Source: an uncultured Lachnospiraceae bacterium
GTDB lineage: Bacteria > Bacillota_A > Clostridia > Lachnospirales > Lachnospiraceae
Direction of reading: 5' to 3'
Assembly: GCA_902767195.1 (NCBI GenBank)
Contig: CACXGS010000389.1
Location: 1 to 5,780 of the forward strand
Length of the DNA stretch: 5,780 nt
Below, in pieces: positions 1 through 4,872 of the stretch (the first letter of the stretch is position 1; every line of letters starts with the position of its first letter). The notes under the pieces were generated by a model that did no database searches, was not told where the DNA came from, and saw only the letters and a list, made by a program, of their open reading frames with translations. Both the position numbers and the translations under genes were made by a program.

Positions 1-3
1 TAC

Positions 4-76
4 TGGAGCATAAGGGGATCGAACCCTCGACCTTCAGATTGCGAACCTGACGCTCTCCCAGCTGAGCTAATGCCCC
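4..76 (-). tRNA. tRNA-Ala, anticodon CGC
   Basis: Read on the minus strand the 73 bases fold as a full cloverleaf: a 7-bp acceptor stem (GGGGCAT with ATGCTCC), a D arm containing AGCTCAGCTGGGAGAGC, an anticodon stem TCAGG/TCTGA around the loop TTCGCAA, and a T arm GAGGG-TTCGATC-CCCTT. The anticodon CGC lies at 41-43 and reads the alanine codon GCG. The acceptor stem has the G3:U70 wobble pair, the classic identity mark for alanyl-tRNA synthetase, and the discriminator base is A, so both anticodon and acceptor stem say alanine. The three bases after the discriminator read GTA, so the CCA end is not encoded and must be added by the nucleotidyltransferase. The downstream terminator lies outside the window. 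Confidence 0.97.
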
Positions 77-126
77 GTATCCGGATATGGCAGAACACAA
101 AGAGTACCAATATTTCTGCCTTCTGT

Positions 127-154
127 ATTCTACCATATTCTCCGGAAAAAGCAA
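127..154 (-). promoter_or_regulatory. candidate sigma70-type promoter for tRNA-Ala
   Basis: On the minus strand TTGCTT (149-154) and TAGAAT (127-132) are separated by 16 bases. The -10 box matches consensus at 5 of 6 positions; the -35 matches only at TTG. Transcription would start near 120 and give a leader of about 45 bases before the tRNA, to be removed by RNase P. A perfect 10-base palindrome (TATCCGGATA, 78-87) sits one base from the mature 5' end. The -35 box overlaps the T-tract of the preceding terminator. A separate promoter makes sense because that terminator would otherwise cut the tRNA off from the upstream genes. Confidence 0.4.
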
Positions 155-178
155 GGTAGTCTTCCATCAGACTCCTGC
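146..178 (-). terminator. Rho-independent terminator after the MBL-fold hydrolase gene
   Basis: On the minus strand the RNA would pair GCAGG and AGTCT with AGACT and CTTGC, with one G-U pair, a 2-base bulge (AC) on the 3' side and a 6-base loop (GATGGA). Five T follow at once (146-150). It begins about 20 bases after the TGA of the hydrolase gene, which is the expected place. The bulge makes the stem imperfect, so efficiency is uncertain. Confidence 0.6.
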
Positions 179-198
179 AGAATAAATGTCGGATCGTA

Positions 199-840
199 TC
201 ATTTTCCAAGCATCCGGTTCTCTACCCGGATACCCGAATCCACATGGGCGGCAAAGATGTCGGCATCTTCCATTTTGCCCACGATGTCGCCGTAATGGGT
301 GGGAACGGCAATTTGCGGCCGGATTGTATTTACCAGTTTGGCTGCCTTTTTGGCATCCATGGTATAGGTTCCTCCTGCCGGCACCAGGGCGATATCGCAA
401 TGTACTGCCTTATTCTCTTTGGTGATATCCGTATCTCCTGCGATGTATATTCTCTGTCCGTCTAAAGTCAGGATATAGCCGACCCATCCCGCATTTTTGG
501 GGTGGAAGGGCTTCAGGGTGTTGTAGGCCGGAACCGTTTCCAGGGGCAGCCCGTCAATCGTATAGGATTCTCCGGGCTCCACAGTGACAATTCTGGCAAC
601 AGAATCGTCCAGGCTGCGGGCTGTAGCCTCCATCCTGCGGGGTGCTACCAGTAGGGTTTCCTTTGTGCATATCTTCTTGATGTCCTCCACGGAAAAATGA
701 TCGTAATGGTCATGGGTTACCAGAACAAAAGCGGCGTCATGGGGTTCTCCCTCCACATGGAAGGGATCCACATATATGGTTCCCAATTCGCTGCGAATAC
801 GAATACTGCTGTGTGTCAGAACATCGATATTACTAATCAT
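199..840 (-). CDS. MBL-fold metal-dependent hydrolase (UPF0173/UlaG-like)
   Basis: This 213-residue protein has the metallo-beta-lactamase fold signature and no signal peptide, so it is probably a cytosolic hydrolase binding one or two divalent metal ions. Visible metal-site motifs are T-H43-D-H45-Y-D47-H48 (HxHxDH), A-G-D136-T-D in the second half and P-T-H182-Y-G near the C-terminus. The YN...HPKNAGWVGY segment (106-122) and the C-terminal THYGD are, as I recall, typical of the short UPF0173/UlaG-like branch rather than of beta-lactamases or glyoxalase II. Substrate is unknown; members act on phosphoesters, lactones or other esters. The ATG is preceded by AAGGA about 8 bases away. The gene lies 42 bases after the Cys-Ala membrane protein gene and is followed by a terminator, so it is probably the last gene of that transcript. 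A role linked to the radical SAM pair is possible but unsupported; such hydrolases are common housekeeping-type genes. Confidence 0.9.
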   Translation of the reverse strand: MISNIDVLTHSSIRIRSELGTIYVDPFHVEGEPHDAAFVLVTHDHYDHFSVEDIKKICTKETLLVAPRRMEATARSLDDSVARIVTVEPGESYTIDGLPLETVPAYNTLKPFHPKNAGWVGYILTLDGQRIYIAGDTDITKENKAVHCDIALVPAGGTYTMDAKKAAKLVNTIRPQIAVPTHYGDIVGKMEDADIFAAHVDSGIRVENRMLGK

Positions 841-854
841 TGAATTATCCTTTC

Positions 855-875
855 TTGCTTCTTTTACGGAAGCAA
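855..875. other. stem-loop in the gap between the Cys-Ala protein and hydrolase genes
   Basis: TTGCTTC (855-861) pairs perfectly with GAAGCAA (869-875) around a 7-base loop. On the minus strand, the direction of the flanking genes, it is followed by GAAAGGAT, which is the ribosome binding site of the hydrolase, not a T-tract. It therefore cannot act as a normal terminator for these genes but could stabilise the upstream message or affect hydrolase translation. Read on the plus strand it is followed by AGC and six T (879-884), which resembles a terminator for antisense transcription. The function is unknown. Confidence 0.4.
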
Positions 876-882
876 AGCTTTT

Positions 883-2160
883 TTATTTGTCCTGCTCCAG
901 ACAATCATCTACGCGTATGACGCGTTTTTCATGGACACTGTCCTTAAAGAAATCTTTGACCGAACATCCGGCTCGTCCGGAGGATGCGCAGGCACAGGCA
1001 CAGGCGCAGGAGGATGCGCAGGCGCAGTGTGATGCGCAGGCACAGGAAGATGCGCAGGAAGAATGGTGTGAGCCTCCTGACCGGGAAGATCGGGATGAAG
1101 TCGATCTTCTTACAGGTACATTGACCACATTGACATGGATAAATGTATTGCCTGAGGTTCCGTAAGGATAGGTTCCGTTCTTGGTATACTTCTCCGGATT
1201 CTCAATCTGGTCTTCTTCTACCACTTCTTTGCTCTTGATCATACTGCGGCCACAGTAGGCACAGGTGTCTTTCCCCTCCTCACGGGGAGCACCGCAGCCC
1301 GGGCAGTTCTCGTAATATTCGATCTTTGTACGGGTTATCTTCTTTTTGGTTGGCTGACTGCTTCCGAATCCGACGCCTTCTAAGAGCCAGCGGAAAAGGC
1401 GGTATATGATCACAAAGGGAGTGGCGAAAAAGCCAAACAGAAAGACCAGTCCCAGGAGTCCGGTGATCAGATCCCAAAAAGTGAACTCATCATCGGTTCC
1501 CGAATCGCCCCCGTTCCACTCGCTTTCATTGCCTGCCTGACGGTCTTCGGCAAAGGCAAAGGTATCGTTGGGATAGGTTACAGACATGGTGAATCGTTCT
1601 CCCTCTGCCAGAGATGTCTTAAACACAAGATATCCGGCCTCCTGCTGGCAGTCCGGCTGCCATGCTCCGGCATTTTCCTCATTCCAGCGGATGGTGAGCT
1701 GTTTCACTTCCATTGTGTCAAACCAGGCAGGGGTAAAGGTGTATACCGTCTCCCCTTCCACCCATTTATCAATCTGGTACATGTGGTCCTGGGTCATGGA
1801 AAAGTCTATGCTGACCGTTTCCCCTTCCCCGTAAGCCCGGTCCAGATAGATGGCCAGGGCGTTACCGTTATCACTGATCCGGCTGATGGTGTCACTTAAA
1901 CCGATCACATTTTCATGAAACCGGTTGGGCACGCCCAGGTCGATCCATTCCAGCTTGCCGATGGAATCATCCAGGACTTTCCATACAATATGATAGGTCA
2001 TCTGAAGAGAAGCATCTTCATTGACATCCACCGTAATGGCAAAATCCTGTATCTCGTCAGTCACTTTGGCCTGTGCCGCGACAGGGGATACCAACACCAG
2101 AATCAGGAAAGCTGCTGCAAACACTAAAGATCGGACAGAATATTTTATGATTCGATTCAT
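883..2160 (-). CDS. membrane protein with zinc ribbon and Cys-Ala-rich tail; candidate radical SAM substrate
   Basis: A 425-residue protein without a named family that I can give with confidence. In order: an N-terminal signal peptide (about 1-31, hydrophobic 13-27, possible cleavage after AQA); a beta-rich extracytoplasmic region (about 32-200) weakly reminiscent of DUF2207; an acidic Gly/Asn-rich linker; one membrane segment (about 228-258) followed by Arg/Lys-rich residues, which puts the rest in the cytosol; a zinc ribbon with CPGC (286-289) and CAYC (300-303); a Ser/Arg-rich stretch; then the tail. The tail has Cys at 369, 373, 375, 379, 381, 385, 387, 389, 391 and 399, mostly in CA and CAS units, and passes into GRAGCSVKDFF. 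The ATG shares its A with the TGA of the radical SAM gene, and AGGAGG stands 8 bases upstream. A TTG six bases earlier would leave only 2 bases after that site and is unlikely. I recall similar CA-rich tails ending in a GRAGCS-KDF motif in other Clostridia but cannot check this. The coding region is certain; tail modification by the neighbour is inference. Confidence 0.88.
   Translation of the reverse strand: MNRIIKYSVRSLVFAAAFLILVLVSPVAAQAKVTDEIQDFAITVDVNEDASLQMTYHIVWKVLDDSIGKLEWIDLGVPNRFHENVIGLSDTISRISDNGNALAIYLDRAYGEGETVSIDFSMTQDHMYQIDKWVEGETVYTFTPAWFDTMEVKQLTIRWNEENAGAWQPDCQQEAGYLVFKTSLAEGERFTMSVTYPNDTFAFAEDRQAGNESEWNGGDSGTDDEFTFWDLITGLLGLVFLFGFFATPFVIIYRLFRWLLEGVGFGSSQPTKKKITRTKIEYYENCPGCGAPREEGKDTCAYCGRSMIKSKEVVEEDQIENPEKYTKNGTYPYGTSGNTFIHVNVVNVPVRRSTSSRSSRSGGSHHSSCASSCACASHCACASSCACACACASSGRAGCSVKDFFKDSVHEKRVIRVDDCLEQDK
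983..1058. repeat. short tandem-like repeats encoding the Cys-Ala-Ser units
   Basis: The 10-mer GATGCGCAGG occurs exactly at 983-992, 1013-1022, 1031-1040 and 1049-1058, with offsets of 30, 18 and 18 bases, all multiples of three. GGCACAG/GGCGCAG units fill the space between them. On the coding (minus) strand the repeat reads as Cys-Ala-Ser codons of the membrane protein's tail. The in-frame spacing suggests growth and shrinkage by repeat slippage without loss of frame, so tail length may vary between strains. It is part of the gene, not a separate element. Confidence 0.8.
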
Positions 2161-3557
2161 CAGCAATACCTCCTAAGCGGACACTCTCCCGTCATCTCGG
2201 CGGAATAATCCCTGCGAATGACACAGAACTGGCTATCCCAGATGGATTCCCAGTTGTCTTTTAACATGTTGCCTAAAGGTGGGTCAGACAGCCAGCTCTG
2301 GCATGGAACCACATTTCCTCCCGGCGTGATGGCCATGTTTGAAAGGCAGGCGCCACAGGATGGAGCCGGAATGTTAAGCTCTTCAAAAACCTTCTGGTCA
2401 ATCCAGCCCGGCGACGTAAAGGCAATCTCCATCTCGTTCTCATGGCAGTAGGCAACCGCATCCCGCAGGATGCTTTCCAGTTCCTCTCCTGTCAGCTGGA
2501 GATTCTCCGAGGCTTCAAGGGCTGCATTTCCGGTGGTGATGAGACCGGAACAGGTGACATAGATGACCCCTTTTTCGTGAAGAAATTCAAGGGTCTTGCG
2601 ATAGTCCCTGTTCAAGGTGCAAAGAGGCGTGTTGATGCTGACAGAAAGCCCTTCGGCCAGCGCATTATCAATCCCCTTTACCGTATCTTCGTAGCGCTGG
2701 GCTCCCACCAGCTGATTGTGCACCTCAGGATCCGGCGAATAGAAGGTAATCTGCACACTGTCGAGATCTGCCTGATGAAGCTCTCTGCAGAATTCTTCCG
2801 TCAGCCGGATTCCATTGGTATTCAGGCGGGAGATGAACCAGCGGGCATATTTGACCAGCTCTACCAGATCATCCCGCATGGTGGGCTCTCCTCCTGTAAA
2901 TGTAACCTGGGGGATTCCTATTTCCCGGCATTTATCAAGGATCGCTTTCCAGTCCTCTGTGGTCAGCTCCTCTTCATCGGCCAGAACCTGGTCCGCCGCA
3001 TAACAGTGGACACACTTCTGGTTGCAGTGCCATTTACCGTTTTTGGTCATAGCACTGACCATCAGGTCCATACGATGAGGCGCCGTCATATATTCCGCAT
3101 AATCTCCGATGCTCATATAGTGGATATCCGTCGTCACTTTCTCCCGATAGGCGATCTGCCTCATGGTCTGATAAATGGTCTGAATATCTCCCCGGATACG
3201 TTTCCTGGTGAAAAGAGGAATGATCTTCTTCACATTTTCCACGCTTCGGTCGAGAATACCCTGGATGTCATTGTCATCAATTTCTTTTCCGTCAAACTTG
3301 TTGGTCTCACGGATCATCTCCGCCAGCATGACTGCCCAGGCGAAATTCACCGGTATGATATCGGAACCGTTTATAATGGCAATACTCGGATTCAGCGCGT
3401 TCTCTTCCTTCTTGGGTGGTATCAGGTGGATACGGATCACGCCGGGCCCGTCAGGATTCAATGTTGTGTGCAGAACTTCGTTGAAAGTGGTATCCATATA
3501 GCTTTGGATTCTCTGTATGGTCTTTGTTTTTCTGAAAATTTTAGGTACAGGAATCAT
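2160..3557 (-). CDS. radical SAM/SPASM enzyme, probable maturase of the adjacent Cys-Ala protein
   Basis: A 465-residue cytosolic iron-sulfur enzyme. The [4Fe-4S] cluster that splits S-adenosylmethionine is bound by C178-x3-C182-x2-C185 (CNQKCVHC), followed by T-G-G-E-P (221-225), the SAM-binding GGEP motif. The C-terminus is SPASM-like, with C401-x2-C404, the typical ITPGGNVVPC (C419), LGNMLKDNWESIW, C445, and a final C459-x5-C465, suitable for auxiliary clusters; this domain is typical of enzymes that modify peptides or proteins. About 150 residues precede the radical SAM core and may form a PqqD-like or other substrate-binding domain (inference from position). The protein ends exactly at the last cysteine, so the SPASM region is short. 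GGAGG lies 5 bases before the ATG. The gene starts 63 bases after the lipoprotein gene, with no clear terminator or good promoter in that gap, and overlaps the next gene by one base. The family is certain. Substrate and reaction are inferred: thioether or other cross-links on the neighbour's tail, or metal-cofactor assembly. Confidence 0.93.
   Translation of the reverse strand: MIPVPKIFRKTKTIQRIQSYMDTTFNEVLHTTLNPDGPGVIRIHLIPPKKEENALNPSIAIINGSDIIPVNFAWAVMLAEMIRETNKFDGKEIDDNDIQGILDRSVENVKKIIPLFTRKRIRGDIQTIYQTMRQIAYREKVTTDIHYMSIGDYAEYMTAPHRMDLMVSAMTKNGKWHCNQKCVHCYAADQVLADEEELTTEDWKAILDKCREIGIPQVTFTGGEPTMRDDLVELVKYARWFISRLNTNGIRLTEEFCRELHQADLDSVQITFYSPDPEVHNQLVGAQRYEDTVKGIDNALAEGLSVSINTPLCTLNRDYRKTLEFLHEKGVIYVTCSGLITTGNAALEASENLQLTGEELESILRDAVAYCHENEMEIAFTSPGWIDQKVFEELNIPAPSCGACLSNMAITPGGNVVPCQSWLSDPPLGNMLKDNWESIWDSQFCVIRRDYSAEMTGECPLRRYC
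2169..2174 (-). promoter_or_regulatory. ribosome binding site inside the radical SAM gene end
   Basis: AGGAGG on the minus strand is formed by the two Arg codons in the final Arg-Arg-Tyr-Cys of the radical SAM enzyme. It lies 8 bases before the ATG at 2160, the ideal distance. With the TGATG stop-start overlap this predicts translational coupling and a controlled ratio of enzyme to substrate. It also decides in favour of ATG over the upstream TTG at 2166. Confidence 0.85.
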
Positions 3558-3620
3558 AGTGTCCTCCCGGATTACGCTCTATGCGACATTTAAATACTAT
3601 GCTTACAATGCAAACCCTTG

Positions 3621-4277
3621 CTAATTCGTATACAGTTCTACCGGATCCCATCCCTCGTCCTGGTACTTGGTCACATCAAGACCGTTCATGTTGACATAAT
3701 CGGATACGGTAATCTTTCTGTTCTCGGCCCGGGCAGTATCGTCAGAATAAACTTTCATAAAATCATCGTAATGCTCGCCGAAAAGCTTTTTGGCACTCTC
3801 ATCAAAACCCTCTCCGTCTTCCACCTGATCAAAAGAAGTCACCTTGTAGCCGTCACCGTCTCTTACCAGATGCATAACACCGGGGAAGTTCCCGCCGGAA
3901 ACACATTTTAAAGTATCTCCGTCAACCTTATAATTATCTACCCAGAAATCTCCGGATACTGCAACCTCTTCATCGTTGGTATAATCTACATTTACTATGT
4001 TGACAATCGGGATACTGGCATCTGCCTTATCAAAATTCTTGCTGACTTCTGTCGCCATATACTTGTATACAGCCAGTTCCACAGGATCTTCCCCGGCATA
4101 ACCGTAAGCAGCTCCGGGGAAACTCGGTTCCTCATCAGTATCTTCCACAACCATCTTTTCTGTGGTCGCCTCTGCGGGTTCATTGGCCGGTGTCTGTGCT
4201 GTCTTACTGCATCCGGTAAAACAAAGTGCTGCTGCCAGAGCCATCACAGCAAGCAATGAAAACAATCTCCTTTTCAT
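3621..4277 (-). CDS. secreted lipoprotein of unknown function
   Basis: A 218-residue protein starting with MKRR and a hydrophobic segment, then the lipobox F20-T-G-C23, so it should be lipidated at Cys23 and anchored on the outer face of the membrane. Residues 24-55 form a Thr/Ala/Glu-rich linker. The rest (about 60-218) is strongly acidic, with DPVELAVYKYMA, a beta-rich section containing GDFWVDNY and SGGNFPGVMH, and a C-terminus rich in Asp, Tyr and Trp. The alternation of a helix with beta strands hints at an NTF2-like or similar small alpha/beta fold, but no motif proves it. Only one further cysteine (C125) is present. AGGAGG lies about 6 bases before the ATG. It sits 59 bases after the acylphosphatase gene and 63 bases before the radical SAM gene on the same strand, so it may be expressed with both. 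It could be an outer-face partner of the membrane protein two genes on, but gene order is the only support. I do not recognise a named family. Confidence 0.85.
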   Translation of the reverse strand: MKRRLFSLLAVMALAAALCFTGCSKTAQTPANEPAEATTEKMVVEDTDEEPSFPGAAYGYAGEDPVELAVYKYMATEVSKNFDKADASIPIVNIVNVDYTNDEEVAVSGDFWVDNYKVDGDTLKCVSGGNFPGVMHLVRDGDGYKVTSFDQVEDGEGFDESAKKLFGEHYDDFMKVYSDDTARAENRKITVSDYVNMNGLDVTKYQDEGWDPVELYTN

Positions 4278-4336
4278 GATTCTCCTCCTTTTTTTGTAAA
4301 ACCTTAGTCATTTATGATTTATGTAAATACTAAAAG

Positions 4337-4612
4337 CTACCATCTTCTGAGCCGGAATTCCGTCTCACCCTCCACGAGTGGAACATCGAAGACATCGGTC
4401 TTCCTGATGCGGACATACCTTCCCTCTCTGATCCCGGCAAGGACCTGGTCGATCTGCCAGTCCGTGCCCTGGACCTCCATAGTCACAGAACCCACATATT
4501 CATTCCGCACCCAGCCGGTTACACCAAGCTTTTCCGCGGCTTTTCTGGCACGATACCGGAATCCGACTCCCTGTACATCTCCGTAAAATGTAAAATGTTT
4601 TCGTTTGATCAT
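4337..4612 (-). CDS. acyP: acylphosphatase
   Basis: A 91-residue protein, the normal length for the family. It hydrolyses the carboxyl-phosphate bond of acylphosphates such as acetyl phosphate or 1,3-bisphosphoglycerate in the cytosol. The signature is complete: GDVQGVGFR (11-19) with the phosphate-binding loop and catalytic Arg19, then LGVTGWVRN (29-37) with catalytic Asn37, followed by G-S-V and V-Q-G, in the usual spacing. The ATG start gives the family's normal N-terminus; the best ribosome binding site, GGGAG, is about 12 bases away, which is long. No in-frame alternative start lies just upstream. It is the first gene of the minus-strand series, with a candidate extended -10 promoter about 80 bases upstream. 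Its metabolic role is probably unrelated to the radical SAM pair. Confidence 0.96.
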   Translation of the reverse strand: MIKRKHFTFYGDVQGVGFRYRARKAAEKLGVTGWVRNEYVGSVTMEVQGTDWQIDQVLAGIREGRYVRIRKTDVFDVPLVEGETEFRLRRW

Positions 4613-4689
4613 GCTTATACCATTCTCCCGTTCAAGGCTATCGTTATAACAGATCGCTTCGCTGCAAAACGGCTCTTTTTATTACTCAT

Positions 4690-4718
4690 ATCATACCATA
4701 TTTTACCCAAAATCAAAA
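4690..4718 (-). promoter_or_regulatory. candidate extended -10 promoter of the acylphosphatase-led gene series
   Basis: On the minus strand the -10 box TATGAT (4690-4695, 5 of 6 to consensus) is preceded by TGG, an extended -10 element (TGn). With a 17-base spacer the -35 would be TTTTGA (4713-4718), which is weak; TTGATT with a 15-base spacer is an alternative. The TG extension can compensate for a weak -35. Transcription would begin near 4683 and give a leader of about 70 bases that contains the near-palindrome ATCGTTATAACAGAT (4640-4654). Confidence 0.5.
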
Positions 4719-4756
4719 CCGTATGTTCGCTGTCTCTCTTCCGGATGAGAATAGTA

Positions 4757-4791
4757 TTAATCACCAAAAATATCCTTGTGATTTTGGTTAA
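4757..4791. promoter_or_regulatory. inverted repeat, possible operator in the divergent intergenic region
   Basis: TTAA-TCA-CCAAAA (4757-4769) and TTTTGGTTAA (4782-4791) are inverted copies apart from a 3-base insertion in the left arm. An alternative pairing, AATCAC (4759-4764) with GTGATT (4778-4783), uses overlapping bases, so only one of the two can form. The dyad surrounds the candidate -35 box of the plus-strand esterase gene, a position suited to a repressor or activator. It is AT-rich and may be chance. Confidence 0.25.
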
Positions 4792-4804
4792 GATGTGTAA
4801 GAAT
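4776..4804 (+). promoter_or_regulatory. candidate promoter of the esterase genes
   Basis: TTGTGA (4776-4781, 4 of 6 to consensus) and AAGAAT (4799-4804, 4 of 6) are 17 bases apart, and TGT directly precedes the -10 as an extended element. The start would be near 4811, giving a leader of about 60 bases. The nearby TATAGA is another possible -10, so the exact box is unsure. Confidence 0.35.
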
Positions 4805-4812
4805 ATAGAGTA

Positions 4813-4851
4813 GCGTTTTTATAACGCAGAATTTCCACGGACTTTTGTCCG
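4813..4851 (+). other. two small hairpins in the esterase leader
   Basis: GCGTT-TTTAT-AACGC (4813-4827) and CGGAC-TTTT-GTCCG (4838-4851) are two perfect 5-bp stems in the predicted leader, ending 9 bases before the GGAG ribosome binding site at 4861-4864. Neither is followed by a T-tract, so they do not look like terminators. They may protect the 5' end of the message or mean nothing. No known riboswitch consensus is seen. Confidence 0.35.
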
Positions 4852-4872
4852 GGGTAGAACGGAGTTTATTAT

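Noticed and set aside
964..1056. The Cys-rich tail as a SCIFF, sactipeptide or other known small RiPP precursor
   Set aside because: Those are short free peptides; this tail belongs to a 425-residue membrane protein and its CA/CAS spacing does not match the patterns I know for these classes.
983..1058. Repeats at 983-1058 as a CRISPR array or tandem-repeat element
   Set aside because: Units are about 10 bases, in frame and coding, with no spacer-like unique segments of constant length.
776..1165. A plus-strand frame giving a Gln-Ala-rich (AQAQ) protein
   Set aside because: It is the antisense reading of the Cys-Ala repeat codons and of the hydrolase start; the minus-strand reading has a signal peptide, membrane segment, zinc ribbon and ribosome binding site.
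2161..2166. TTG at 2166 as start of the Cys-Ala membrane protein
   Set aside because: It would leave only 2 bases after AGGAGG, whereas the ATG at 2160 has the ideal 8-base spacing and overlaps the previous stop.
2442..3593. A 383-codon open frame on the plus strand opposite the radical SAM gene
   Set aside because: It lies almost wholly antisense to a gene with complete family motifs, shows no recognisable domain itself, and is best explained as a shadow frame.
3558..3620. A dedicated promoter between the lipoprotein and radical SAM genes
   Set aside because: Pairs such as TTTGCA and TAAATG match consensus too poorly to claim; the AT-rich palindrome ATTTAAAT alone is not evidence. Read-through from upstream remains the simpler view.
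4613..4690. A T-box or riboswitch in the leader of the acylphosphatase gene
   Set aside because: The leader is only about 70 bases, and I find no T-box sequence, specifier loop or terminator hairpin with a T-tract.
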